A DNA stretch of 64,000 nucleotides from Segatella buccae ATCC 33574 (GTDB lineage Bacteria > Bacteroidota > Bacteroidia > Bacteroidales > Bacteroidaceae): the NCBI RefSeq assembly GCF_000184945.1, contig NZ_GL586311.1:1838598-1902597 (forward strand). The letters run 5' to 3'. Below are positions 1 to 7,741 of this stretch, in pieces. How positions within the stretch are numbered: the first letter of the stretch is position 1; each line of letters starts with the position of its first letter. The notes beneath the pieces are model-generated. The model saw only the letters and a list, made by a program, of their open reading frames with translations, searched no databases and was not told the DNA's origin. A program made the translations under genes and the position numbers.

Positions 1-13
1 AAAGAAGGTAAAG

Positions 14-57
14 AAAATGGCAAGTCAACGAGAGGTCTCGATGTCTTGCCATTTTTT
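14..57 (+). terminator. Intrinsic terminator at the left edge
   Basis: Arms AAAATGGCAAG (14-24) and CTTGCCATTTT (45-55) pair, with a second small palindrome CGAGA/TCTCG inside the loop (29-40), and a T6 run at 52-57 follows. It probably ends a plus-strand gene lying left of the window. The reverse strand is also T-rich after the stem, so it could serve the DUF2400 gene ending at 88 as well. Confidence 0.7.
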
Positions 58-87
58 GGTGTAAGGTATTAGCTTGTTTCTCTTTTC

Positions 88-834
88 TTACGGGGCGATA
101 GCCTTTTGTATCCCGCATCCAAATAGGGCGAAATCGCCTTTGAGGGGATCGTCGGGAAAAACCTTTCGCAATTCATCTGTGAGTTTTTGGGCAGTGCGCA
201 TGGAAGGTTGTGTAGTGGCGAGCAGTCCCAATCGTTTAGCCTCCTCCATAACGTGGGTGTCAAGTGGGATGATGAGTGTGCGCTTGTCGATGAAAGTCCA
301 TAGACCTAAATCAACGGGTGAGCAGTCACGTACCATCCAGCGAAGCAGCATACACACCCGTTTGCACGATGAGGTGGTGCTTTTGGGAACGAGATGCCCT
401 ACATCCCATAAATGAAAATGACGGGTCATAGCGGTTATAGCATCGTGGGCCGTAGTTGCCCGTTCTTTGACAAATTCTCCGATGCTGCCATGTTTTATCA
501 GGATATCTTGTATTCCCATGAAGAGTTGGTGAACATGATGATAGGTCTGTAATCGGTAAAATCGTTCCGGTGTATCGGGAATTGCCACTGTAAATGAATT
601 GTCCTTGATCCATGAATAGATATTACCGCGCGACTCTTTCAAGAACAATTGAATCTTTGGCATAAACAGCTTGCGGTTCCCATAACTGAGGCAGGAGGCT
701 ATGAGTGCCATAACTTCTTGGTTGTGTGGGCCCTCCACTTGGTGCATGAACCAACTGGGATCACCTGTCAGAAAGTCTGTCGTCTCATATTTGGCAGCAT
801 ATTCAGTTAGCAGCTCTCTGGTCTTACAATTCAT
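88..834 (-). CDS. DUF2400 / TIGR02757 family protein
   Basis: A cytoplasmic protein of 248 residues, recognised as the TIGR02757 (DUF2400) family, whose biochemical role is not known to me. The reading frame stays open upstream to 999, but the start at 834 (MNCKTREL) fits the family, and the longer form would overlap the 63-residue peptide gene. Visible landmarks are the central DVGHLVP and DLGLWTFID segments, the LIIPLDTHV segment and the C-terminal FALFGCGIQK end typical of the family. No signal peptide or membrane segment is present. It is the last gene of a possible three-gene minus-strand group, separated from the small peptide by 97 bases. Family assignment is from recognition; function is open. 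Confidence 0.8.
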   Translation of the reverse strand: MNCKTRELLTEYAAKYETTDFLTGDPSWFMHQVEGPHNQEVMALIASCLSYGNRKLFMPKIQLFLKESRGNIYSWIKDNSFTVAIPDTPERFYRLQTYHHVHQLFMGIQDILIKHGSIGEFVKERATTAHDAITAMTRHFHLWDVGHLVPKSTTSSCKRVCMLLRWMVRDCSPVDLGLWTFIDKRTLIIPLDTHVMEEAKRLGLLATTQPSMRTAQKLTDELRKVFPDDPLKGDFALFGCGIQKAIAP

Positions 835-931
835 TTTTTGGTCTTTTGTCTCTATTGGTAGTTGGCTCCTTGTTGGTATAGAACTGGAGGATAAAGGTGG
901 GTAATTATTTTCTTTTCCTTTGATCGATAGA

Positions 932-1123
932 TTATTCCTCATCCCATGTGGTCCAAATGGAGAAGTCTTTGGCACTCGCAGTAATCTCATCTGTCCCATT
1001 ATCGGCTTTGTCTATATTAAGACTGCGGATAAACTCATATTTGGCCGATGATGAGGCTAATAAGGGCTGGATGCTAATATGATATCTTTTTATTGTCGGC
1101 TGAAGGTATTTCTTTCTTTTCAT
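932..1123 (-). CDS. Small protein, MKrKYlqPtI type (63 aa)
   Basis: A 63-residue ORF beginning MKRKKYLQPTIKRYHIS and ending in an acidic/aromatic tail (IWTTWDEE). Prevotella and Bacteroides genomes carry many 50-80 residue proteins with this layout: a basic MK-K-Y-xP-x-I start, a small-residue middle, an acidic end. Their role is not established. It lies 49 bases behind the secreted protein at 1173-2381 and is probably co-transcribed with it. There is no clear signal peptide. The start at 1123 was chosen because it creates the conserved N-terminus; the frame is open further up to 1240. Short length makes the call moderate. Confidence 0.6.
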   Translation of the reverse strand: MKRKKYLQPTIKRYHISIQPLLASSSAKYEFIRSLNIDKADNGTDEITASAKDFSIWTTWDEE

Positions 1124-1172
1124 ATTTTTATTATGATTATAGATGATGGTTGTATGGTTTTCTTTCATTAAA

Positions 1173-2381
1173 TTATTGCACAAACTTCTTTCCATTGCAG
1201 ATATATATTCCATGAGGCAACGAATTTCGGGTATCGGCATCTGCCACTTTCATACCTTGCAGGTTGTAGATGGCAGAAGTGTTTTTCTTTGTTTCACGGT
1301 ATTCCATATTCTGAATGCCGGTACCGATATTGAGCAGAAACTCTTTTGCAGTAGCAGCTTTTTCAGAAGTAATATACCAACGGTAGGGCTTGATTTTGAT
1401 TGTACGGTTTTTGCATGAATAAATCTTGTTGTTGGCCACCACGTATAAGTCGGCAGCCTCTTTGAACTCTTGGTTTTCGTATGTCGCATGATAAGTGATG
1501 TCTCCTACCTTAACAGTTTGCTCTTCACCCCCATACTGAAACTTTGTGGAAGCCGGGAAGATGAAAGGTTGGCTGTTGAAAGATTCTCCTTTAATAAGAT
1601 AAGGTTTGTTGGCTTTCATCGTTTCGCCGTTGTCCATAGAGATAAATTCTATCGCTTGTGTGTTGTCTTCATTCAGCCGATAGACCGTGGTTTGCATACC
1701 GAACACCTCCCGATAGTTCTCAACATCAAACGGGAGAATTAACGTGTTAAGCGCATTGGGTTCAAATGTACGGTGAAGGGATACGGCAGCATCTTCTCCC
1801 TTGTTTGTTTTTGTAGGGAGTGGGCTGTCTTCTGTTAATGTGATGCCGTAGGAGGGTAATCGGGTGATGGCGTATAGATTAGCTGCAGGATGTTCCTTTG
1901 TAGGAGAAGCGTATAAACCAAAATAATTGTTAGTCTTATGGTAACATAAATATGTCTTATAAAGCTGTAGACCTTTTCCCGATTTTGTCAATTTACAGAA
2001 ATCATTTGCTTTGTCATAGCATTTTAGCCAATTATATTTTTCTTTACTATAACCAACATATTTTCCTTTTTTAGTGTCGTATAAGAAAAAGTTGCCATCG
2101 CATTCTATAAGTCTAAATAGATTACTCTCAGTGATAGCCTCTTCTTTTGAATATTTTGCAGCCGCACCATATAAGAAAGGGCCATTTTGTGCTTGCTCTT
2201 GTATGGGAACCGTTTTACTGTATTTCGCTTTTTCTATGCGTGTCATTAGAAATAATTGCCCTGCGCCATTGGATAAAGATTCCAGAGGATCTGAGACTAA
2301 TTGGGGAGTTTCTGTTTGTGCTTGTCCGCATAGAGTCACTGTCATGAAGATACATGACAATAGAAGATGTTTTTTTACCAT
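1173..2381 (-). CDS. Secreted protein of unknown function with C-terminal GIYI-NGKK motif
   Basis: A 402-residue exported protein. Residues 1-22 form a signal peptide (basic MVKK, hydrophobic core, cleavage near GQAQ). The body has no domain I recognise; it is rich in Tyr, Lys and Asn. The last 30 residues (IYNLQGMKV...LPHGIYICNGKKFVQ) match a tail common on extracytoplasmic Prevotella and Bacteroides proteins, usually read as YNLxGxxV...GIYIxNGKK. Whether that tail is a sorting signal or just a small beta domain is not settled. A TACCTTTG -7 box lies on the minus strand at 2421-2428, about 40 bases before the start, supporting ATG 2381. The peptide at 932-1123 and the DUF2400 gene follow in the same direction. 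Confidence 0.7.
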   Translation of the reverse strand: MVKKHLLLSCIFMTVTLCGQAQTETPQLVSDPLESLSNGAGQLFLMTRIEKAKYSKTVPIQEQAQNGPFLYGAAAKYSKEEAITESNLFRLIECDGNFFLYDTKKGKYVGYSKEKYNWLKCYDKANDFCKLTKSGKGLQLYKTYLCYHKTNNYFGLYASPTKEHPAANLYAITRLPSYGITLTEDSPLPTKTNKGEDAAVSLHRTFEPNALNTLILPFDVENYREVFGMQTTVYRLNEDNTQAIEFISMDNGETMKANKPYLIKGESFNSQPFIFPASTKFQYGGEEQTVKVGDITYHATYENQEFKEAADLYVVANNKIYSCKNRTIKIKPYRWYITSEKAATAKEFLLNIGTGIQNMEYRETKKNTSAIYNLQGMKVADADTRNSLPHGIYICNGKKFVQ

Positions 2382-2420
2382 TGTATTTAAATTGAAATGT
2401 TGTTCACATTATTATACTAC

Positions 2421-2428
2421 AAAGGTAA
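2421..2428 (-). promoter_or_regulatory. -7 box of the secreted-protein gene
   Basis: TACCTTTG on the minus strand fits the Bacteroidetes -7 consensus TAnnTTTG. No good TTTG -33 box is visible at the usual distance. Confidence 0.5.
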
Positions 2429-2675
2429 ACAAAAAATACTTGGACATGGTTTCTCATCCAAGTCCATTAGCATAATTTAAAAAATAGAGGGCTGTTTTTG
2501 TAAAGATTCACATTTCTACGGCGATTATCCGATACATGACATTATAACTATGCACAACTTATCTTATTTCCCACCAGTTTTACGTGGCTTTGATCTAAAT
2601 ATGTTTTTTAACTATAAGCCTTTTATTATCACATTTTTCTTACCCCATTCTGCTATGTTTTTCATTTTTTATCCA

Positions 2676-2683
2676 TACCTTTG
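2676..2683 (+). promoter_or_regulatory. -7 box for the nucleotidyltransferase operon
   Basis: TACCTTTG, followed by GCAGC, fits TAnnTTTG. Transcription would start near 2690, leaving a leader of about 170 bases before the ATG at 2862. Confidence 0.5.
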
Positions 2684-2861
2684 CAGCAAATAGGTGGCAT
2701 TCGATGAGTGGAATGAGAATACTCATACCGCTTGTTTGCACAATGAAGGAACGATGGCAGAAGGCTTTTTTGTACAAAACATAGGCCGGTCACATCTGCC
2801 CACCCATAGAAATAAAAAAGATAAAAGTGCGCTTTTTAATTACTTTAAAACCGAAATAACA

Positions 2862-3773
2862 ATGAAACCAACATTAGTTCTCCTCGCTGCAGGAATGGGT
2901 AGCCGCTATGGTGGCTTGAAGCAGTTGGACGGCCTGGGCCCCAACGGTGAAACAATCATGGACTATTCCATCTACGATGCCATTCAGTCGGGCTTTGGCA
3001 AGATTGTGTTCATCATCCGCAAAGATTTTGAAGACCAGTTCCGGCAGCAGGTACTTTCCAAGTATGAAGGGCATGTGCCCGTGGAACTTTGCTTCCAGAG
3101 CATCGATGCCCTCCCCGAAGGATTCAGTGTGCCGGCCGGCCGCGAAAAGCCTTGGGGCACCAACCATGCCGTGCTCATGGCCAAGAACGTGGTGAAAGAA
3201 CCTTTCTGCGTAATCAACTGTGACGACTTCTACAACCGTGACTGCTTCAAGGTGATGGGGCGTTTCCTTGCCGAATTGCCCGAGGGCAGCAAAAACAAGT
3301 ATGCCATGGTAGGTTTCCGCGTGGGCAACACGTTGAGCGACAACGGTACGGTGGCCCGCGGTGTGTGCTCGAAAGATGCCGAAGACCATCTCGCGACCGT
3401 TGTGGAGCGTACCGAAATAGAGCGTCGCGAGGGCGTGGTGAAGTATAAAGACGAACAGGGCGAGTGGGTAGCCATTGGCGACAACACACCGGTCTCGATG
3501 AACGTATGGGGATTCACACCCGACTATTTCGAATACAGCGAAGCCTATTTCAAGGAGTTTCTCAGTGACCCGAAGAACATGGAAAACCTCAAGGCTGAGT
3601 TTTTCATTCCTTTGATGGTGAACAAGCTCATCAACGAAGGCACCGCTACCGTAGAAGTGCTCGACACCACCAGCAAGTGGTTTGGCGTGACCTATGCTGC
3701 CGACCGCCAGAGTGTCGTGGACAAGATTCAAAGCCTTGTAGACGAAGGCGTTTATCCCAACAAACTTTTTTGA
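2862..3773 (+). CDS. Sugar-phosphate nucleotidyltransferase family protein
   Basis: 303 residues, beginning MKPTLVLLAAGMGSRYGG. The N-terminal G-x-G-x-R motif with a following Lys (LKQLDGLG) is the nucleotide-binding signature of the NTP_transferase fold. The INCDDFYN segment (about residue 112) supplies the metal-binding Asp. The family joins a sugar phosphate and an NTP to give an NDP-sugar; the exact sugar cannot be read from the sequence. The frame is open back to 2694, but ATG 2862 gives the family N-terminus and lies far enough behind the promoter. The stop codon overlaps the ATG of the next gene (TGATG at 3771-3775), so the two are translationally coupled. Confidence 0.85.
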   Translation: MKPTLVLLAAGMGSRYGGLKQLDGLGPNGETIMDYSIYDAIQSGFGKIVFIIRKDFEDQFRQQVLSKYEGHVPVELCFQSIDALPEGFSVPAGREKPWGTNHAVLMAKNVVKEPFCVINCDDFYNRDCFKVMGRFLAELPEGSKNKYAMVGFRVGNTLSDNGTVARGVCSKDAEDHLATVVERTEIERREGVVKYKDEQGEWVAIGDNTPVSMNVWGFTPDYFEYSEAYFKEFLSDPKNMENLKAEFFIPLMVNKLINEGTATVEVLDTTSKWFGVTYAADRQSVVDKIQSLVDEGVYPNKLF

Positions 3774-4813
3774 TGCAGATTAACATTTTATCAGAATCAG
3801 AAGCCGCTACCCTCCGCGAGTTGATAGCGGCTTCTGAGCGTATAGTCATTTGCGGACATAAGTCGCCCGACGGCGATGCCATAGGTTCCTCCCTCGGGTG
3901 GGCCGCCTATCTTCGCTCTTTGGGCAAGTCGCCCGACATTGTGATGCCCGATGCCATGCCCGACTTTCTCCATTGGTTGCCCAACTCCGAAAAGGTGGTG
4001 CGCCACGACAAGCGCACGGCTGAAGTGAGCCGGATGTTGCAGCAGGCCGACTTGTTGTTCTGCCTCGACTTCAACGATCCGGGCCGTGTGGAAGACATGC
4101 AGGCCGATGTCGTGGCATCACCTGCCCGTAAGGTGATGATCGACCACCACCTCGACCCCAATTTCCCCGACACGGCCCTCGCCGTTTCCCACCCGGAGAT
4201 GAGTTCCACTTCCGAGATGGTGTTCCGGGTGGTGTGGCAGCTGGGTGGTTTTGAGGGGCTTGACAGGCAGTGGGCTGCTCCCATTTATTGTGGAATGATG
4301 ACCGATACCGGTGGGTTTACCTATAACAGTACCAACCCCGAAATCTATTTCATCATCAGCCAGTTGCTTACCAAGGGCATCGACAAAGACAAGATCTACC
4401 GCAACGTGTTCAACAACTACAGTTCGTGGGCCGTGCGCCTGCGAGGCTACATGATGTGTCAAAAGCTCAACGTTTTTGAAGACCTGCACGCCTCTTACTA
4501 TGCGATGACCCGCACCGAGTTGCGCGACTTCCACTTCATTCGCGGTGATGCCGAAGGGCTCGTCAATGAACCTCTTCGCATCAAAGGGCTCAAACTCTCC
4601 ATCTCGCTGCGCGAAGACACCGAGCGCGACAACCTCGTGCTTGTGAGCGTGAGGTCGGTCGATGATTTCCCGGCCAATGAGGTGGCTGCCCGCTTCTTCA
4701 ACGGTGGCGGCCATGTCAATGCCGCCGGCGGCAAACTGCATTGCAGCATCAGTGAGGCCGAACAGGTGGCCCGGAAGGCCATCCGGGCTTTTGCTGACAG
4801 ACTGAAGGCGTAA
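3773..4813 (+). CDS. nrnA: DHH/DHHA1 phosphoesterase (NrnA-type oligoribonuclease / pAp phosphatase)
   Basis: 346 residues. NrnA-type enzymes degrade nanoRNA from the end and dephosphorylate 3'-phosphoadenosine-5'-phosphate. Visible motifs: GHKSPDGDAIGSS (DHH motif I, near residue 25), CLDFNDPGR, the MIDHHLD triad that names the family (about residue 122), DTGGFTYNST, and the C-terminal DHHA1 glycine-rich GGGHVNAAGG. Length matches bacterial NrnA (310-350). The start ATG at 3773 overlaps the upstream stop by one base; the longer open frame to 3677 lies wholly inside the upstream gene and is rejected. It acts in the cytoplasm. The symbol follows the family; substrate preference is inferred. 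Confidence 0.85.
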   Translation: MQINILSESEAATLRELIAASERIVICGHKSPDGDAIGSSLGWAAYLRSLGKSPDIVMPDAMPDFLHWLPNSEKVVRHDKRTAEVSRMLQQADLLFCLDFNDPGRVEDMQADVVASPARKVMIDHHLDPNFPDTALAVSHPEMSSTSEMVFRVVWQLGGFEGLDRQWAAPIYCGMMTDTGGFTYNSTNPEIYFIISQLLTKGIDKDKIYRNVFNNYSSWAVRLRGYMMCQKLNVFEDLHASYYAMTRTELRDFHFIRGDAEGLVNEPLRIKGLKLSISLREDTERDNLVLVSVRSVDDFPANEVAARFFNGGGHVNAAGGKLHCSISEAEQVARKAIRAFADRLKA

Positions 4814-4892
4814 ATTCCGTTAAATGAGGAATCAAACTTGATAAATAGACTAAAAAACTCGATGGGCTCTCGCCCGTGTGTAATCTTTTTAT

Positions 4893-4900
4893 TAACTTTG
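4893..4900 (+). promoter_or_regulatory. -7 box before the DUF4827 gene
   Basis: TAACTTTG matches TAnnTTTG; transcription would start near 4906, 26 bases before the ATG. The expected -33 TTTG is weak. Confidence 0.5.
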
Positions 4901-4931
4901 TTCCCTGTTAAAATGTATAATAAACAATACA

Positions 4932-5579
4932 ATGAGAAAAGTAGTATATGGATTGCTGGCCGTCGTCGGTGGAGTGATGTTGTTTTCTTCTTGCAACAGG
5001 GGAGAGACCTACGCCGAACAGAAAGACCGCGAGCGTGAGGCCATCAATGCCCTTGTCGTGAAGCAGGGCATCAAGGTGATTTCGGAAAGCGAGTTCTTGA
5101 CCGACACCACTACCGATGTCTCTAAAAACGAGTTTGTGCTGTTTGACAATACCGGAGTCTACATGCAGATCGTCAAGAGGGGAACCGGCGAGAAAATAGC
5201 CGACGGCGAGACGACCGATGTGCTGTGCCGTTTCAAGGAGGCCAATCTGTTTGTCAACCCCAACCTCTCGCCCGACTCTTGCCTGACCAATACCACCCAT
5301 GCTTATGCTTACAAGCCCGACAAGCTGACCGTGACCAACAATTCCGGTACTTTCACGGCCTCGTTCTTGAGCGGTTTGATGTACGATACCTACAAGACGA
5401 CTTCCGTTCCGTCGGGTTGGCTCATTCCGCTCACTTATATCAAGTTGGATCGTCTCAAGAGTGCCGGTTCCGAACTGGCTAAGGTGAGGCTCATTGTGCC
5501 CCACACACAGGGGCAGCAGAATGCCACGCAGAATGTCTATCCCTGCTATTACGAAATCAGTTACGAGAAGGGTCGCTAA
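4932..5579 (+). CDS. DUF4827 lipoprotein
   Basis: 215 residues with a lipoprotein signal peptide: MRKVVYG start, hydrophobic stretch and lipobox FSSC with the lipidated Cys at residue 21. The remainder matches DUF4827, a Bacteroidales family whose fold resembles FKBP-type peptidyl-prolyl isomerases; segments such as YMQIVKRGTGEKIADGE and the C-terminal VYPCYYEISYEK are FKBP-like. Catalytic activity is unproven. It probably sits on the periplasmic side of a membrane. It is followed 42 bases later by glmM in the same direction, and a -7 box lies just upstream. Confidence 0.8.
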   Translation: MRKVVYGLLAVVGGVMLFSSCNRGETYAEQKDREREAINALVVKQGIKVISESEFLTDTTTDVSKNEFVLFDNTGVYMQIVKRGTGEKIADGETTDVLCRFKEANLFVNPNLSPDSCLTNTTHAYAYKPDKLTVTNNSGTFTASFLSGLMYDTYKTTSVPSGWLIPLTYIKLDRLKSAGSELAKVRLIVPHTQGQQNATQNVYPCYYEISYEKGR

Positions 5580-5621
5580 TCTTATCCACACGCATTTAAC
5601 ATCTAAAAATATTCAGGCATT

Positions 5622-7013
5622 ATGACGTTAATCAAGTCTATATCCGGCATTCGCGGAACCATCGGCGGACGGGCCGGTGACACGCTCAATCCGCTCGACA
5701 TCGTAAAGTTCACTTCGGCCTACGCCACTTTCATTCGGCGTAGTGCCCGGTCAGACAGCAACAAGATTGTTGTGGGCCGCGATGCCCGCATTTCGGGGCT
5801 CATGGTGAAAAACGTGGTCTGTGGCACGCTCATGGGCATGGGATATGATGTGATCAACATCGGTCCCGCCACCACTCCCACCACCGAACTGGCCGTGCGC
5901 ATGAGTGGGGCAGCCGGCGGCATCATCATCACTGCCTCCCACAATCCTCGCCATTGGAACGCCCTGAAATTGCTCAACCACGAAGGGGAGTTTCTCACCA
6001 AGGACGACGGCAACGAGGTGCTCGCCATTGCCGAACATGAAGACTTTGAGTTTGCCGATGTTGACCATCTCGGCAGCTACACTGACGACCGCACTTTCGA
6101 CGATCGCCACATCGAAGCTGTGCTGGCTCTCCGGCTCGTTGATGTCGAGGCCATCCGCAAGGCCCACTTCAAGGTGGCTGTGGATGCCATCAACTCCGTG
6201 GGCGGCATCATTCTGCCTCGGCTGCTCGACCGTTTGGGCGTGGAATATACTTTTCTCAACGGCGAGCCCAATGGCAATTTTGCCCACAACCCCGAGCCGT
6301 TGGAGAAGAATCTGGGCGGCATCATGGCCGAATTGCAGAAAGGCGGCTACGACATGGGCATTGTGGTAGACCCTGATGTAGACCGTTTGGCCTTTATTCA
6401 GGAAGACGGCAAGATGTTCGGCGAGGAGTACACCCTTGTCAGCGTGGCCGACTATGTGCTCTCTCACACTCCCGGCAACACGGTGAGCAACCTCAGTTCC
6501 ACCCGTGCCCTGCGCGATGTCACCGAGCGTCATGGCGGTCACTATGCCGCTGCGGCTGTGGGCGAGGTCAATGTCACCACCAAGATGAAGGAGGTTGGGG
6601 CCGTGATTGGCGGCGAAGGCAACGGCGGTGTCATCTATCCCGAGAGTCACTATGGGCGCGATGCCCTTGTGGGCATAGCCCTTTTCCTGAGCAGTTTGGC
6701 CCATAAGGGGTGCAAAGTGAGCGAGTTGCGGGCCACTTATCCCAACTATTTCATCGCCAAAAACCGCATCGATCTCACTCCTGACACCGATGTGGATGCC
6801 ATTCTTGTGAAAGTGAAAGAGATGTTTGCCGCCGATGCCACGGCGCAGGTCAACGACATCGATGGGGTAAAAATCGACTTTCCCGACAAATGGGTGCATC
6901 TGCGCAAGTCCAACACCGAACCCATCATCCGTGTCTACAGCGAAGCGGCCACGATGGACGAGGCCGATGCCCTCGGCAAGAAACTCATGCAGGTGGTCTA
7001 TGACATGCAATGA
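5622..7013 (+). CDS. glmM: Phosphoglucosamine mutase
   Basis: 463 residues. It interconverts glucosamine-6-phosphate and glucosamine-1-phosphate on the way to UDP-N-acetylglucosamine for peptidoglycan and outer-membrane glycans. All alpha-D-phosphohexomutase landmarks are present in order: the phosphoserine loop TASHNPRHWNA (about residue 105), the metal-binding DPDVDRLAFI (about 249), the sugar-recognition GGEGNGGVIYP (about 332) and the phosphate-binding loop RKSNTEPIIRVYSE (about 430). The GEGNGG form of the sugar loop fits the GlmM of Bacteroidetes and archaea better than phosphomannomutase. The gene ends at a strong terminator (7041-7084). A long antisense frame opposite it is a shadow. 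Confidence 0.88.
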   Translation: MTLIKSISGIRGTIGGRAGDTLNPLDIVKFTSAYATFIRRSARSDSNKIVVGRDARISGLMVKNVVCGTLMGMGYDVINIGPATTPTTELAVRMSGAAGGIIITASHNPRHWNALKLLNHEGEFLTKDDGNEVLAIAEHEDFEFADVDHLGSYTDDRTFDDRHIEAVLALRLVDVEAIRKAHFKVAVDAINSVGGIILPRLLDRLGVEYTFLNGEPNGNFAHNPEPLEKNLGGIMAELQKGGYDMGIVVDPDVDRLAFIQEDGKMFGEEYTLVSVADYVLSHTPGNTVSNLSSTRALRDVTERHGGHYAAAAVGEVNVTTKMKEVGAVIGGEGNGGVIYPESHYGRDALVGIALFLSSLAHKGCKVSELRATYPNYFIAKNRIDLTPDTDVDAILVKVKEMFAADATAQVNDIDGVKIDFPDKWVHLRKSNTEPIIRVYSEAATMDEADALGKKLMQVVYDMQ

Positions 7014-7040
7014 TACTCGTAGCTCTGCGCGCAATGTGAT

Positions 7041-7084
7041 AAACAAATCGGGCTGCCGGAAACTTCCGGCAGCCCGATTTGTTT
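7041..7084 (+). terminator. Terminator of glmM
   Basis: A perfect 21-base inverted repeat (7041-7061 and 7064-7084) with a two-base spacer; core GGGCTGCCGGAA/TTCCGGCAGCCC with A-rich left and T-rich right flanks. It begins 27 bases after the glmM stop and reads as bidirectional. Confidence 0.85.
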
Positions 7085-7164
7085 GGTGTAGGGACTTTCC
7101 ATAAAAGTTGTTTTTTGTCGTTCGGCATACTGATAAGGAATATATCGCTGTCTGCTTTTTTCGT

Positions 7165-7479
7165 CATTGATTTGCAATCACTTCATTTTTGTCGTATCTT
7201 TGCATCGCCAAAGGGAGTACGTGAGTGCTCCCTTTTTTTAGCTTTCCTTCTGCTATGGATATCATTGAGGCCGAATGAGCTTGCAAAAGAGCCCCTTGGG
7301 CATTCTCATTCGGCTCGACTGAGCTTCCAAGTGTGGCCCTTTCGCAAGGTCGTTCGGGCTTAGTGAGAAAATTGATGGGCCGGATGGGGCAAATGGGAGG
7401 AATGAGATAAGACGGAAAGATGAGTGGCGAAAAGTCGCATGTAAATCTTTTTCGGAAGTTTTAATAGTTCGTGCTATAC
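7165..7479 (+). repeat. Dispersed intergenic element, copy A
   Basis: Similar along its length to 59415-59765 (copy B). Both copies have, in order, ATTTGCA, a -7 box TATCTTTGCAT, a hairpin with T7 run, a variable stretch, the 31-base core (here 7322-7352: AGCTTCCAAGTGTGG...), GAAAATTGATGGGCC and an end block AAGTTTTAAT-GTTCGTGCTATAC (7456-7479; 23 of 24 bases shared with 59742-59765). Similarity may extend weakly left to about 7115. No reading frame is conserved between copies, so the conservation is at DNA or RNA level. It occupies the space between the glmM terminator and the nagB promoter. Confidence 0.75.
7171..7239 (+). promoter_or_regulatory. Promoter running directly into a hairpin/T-run (element A head)
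   Basis: TTTG (7171-7174), 20 bases, TATCTTTG (7195-7202) is a good Bacteroidetes promoter. A hairpin with arms AAGGGAGTA (7211-7219) and TGCTCCCTT (7226-7234) and a T7 run (7233-7239) begins only about nine bases later. If used, it would yield an RNA of only about 30 bases made almost wholly of the terminator hairpin. Copy B has the same spacing with a compensated stem. Confidence 0.6.
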
Positions 7480-7583
7480 GATGGTTTTATCCCTTTTACT
7501 CAGCACCCTAACCCCTAACTTAGGGACTTAGCCTCTTGTCCAATCCCCCCATTCAAGATATTAAACAGGCTTTTTTCCGCGAG

Positions 7584-7616
7584 GCACTCCCCTCCTTCGG
7601 AGGGGCCGGGAGAGGC
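7584..7616. repeat. GC-rich hairpin of the CCCCTCC-ttc-GGAGGGG type
   Basis: CCCCTCC (7589-7595), TTC, GGAGGGG (7599-7605), followed by CCGGGAGAGGCTTTC. Read on the minus strand it is AAGCCTCTCCCGGCCCC..., which resembles a short intergenic repeat I have met in Bacteroidetes genomes. It lies in an AT-rich surrounding, just upstream of the nagB promoter. A weaker relative (AGCCCCTCCCCCCTGAAGG) occurs inside element B near 59506. Confidence 0.5.
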
Positions 7617-7674
7617 TTTCATCCCTCCTTTCCTGAATTTCCCACCATATTTTGTTGGGAAAACCGGCTTTCGT

Positions 7675-7706
7675 TTTGGTTGTTTGAAAGAAAAAATATA
7701 TTTTTG
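7675..7706 (+). promoter_or_regulatory. nagB promoter
   Basis: TTTG (7675-7678), 20-base spacer, TATTTTTG (7699-7706). Transcription would start near 7712, leaving a leader of about 30 bases to the ATG at 7742. Confidence 0.6.
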
Positions 7707-7741
7707 TAGACAATTTTTTAAACCGAAAAGATAAAAAAGGT

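Larger units (their letters stand above)
2382..2861. other. Divergent intergenic region (480 bp)
   Basis: AT-rich stretch between two divergent genes. It holds a minus-strand -7 box (2421-2428), a plus-strand -7 box (2676-2683), and a short inverted repeat ACTTGGA...TCCAAGT at about 2439-2463. I see no gene; the long plus-strand leader (about 170 bases) before 2862 contains only frames without coding character. Confidence 0.5.

Noticed and set aside
2439-2463. Inverted repeat ACTTGGA...TCCAAGT as an operator or terminator
   Set aside because: Only seven base pairs, no T-run, and no regulator gene nearby; kept only as a note in the intergenic entry.
5751-7046. A 431-residue minus-strand frame opposite glmM
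   Set aside because: It mirrors codon positions of glmM, has a His/Val/Gly-rich, motif-free sequence, and no promoter; glmM has all its active-site motifs.
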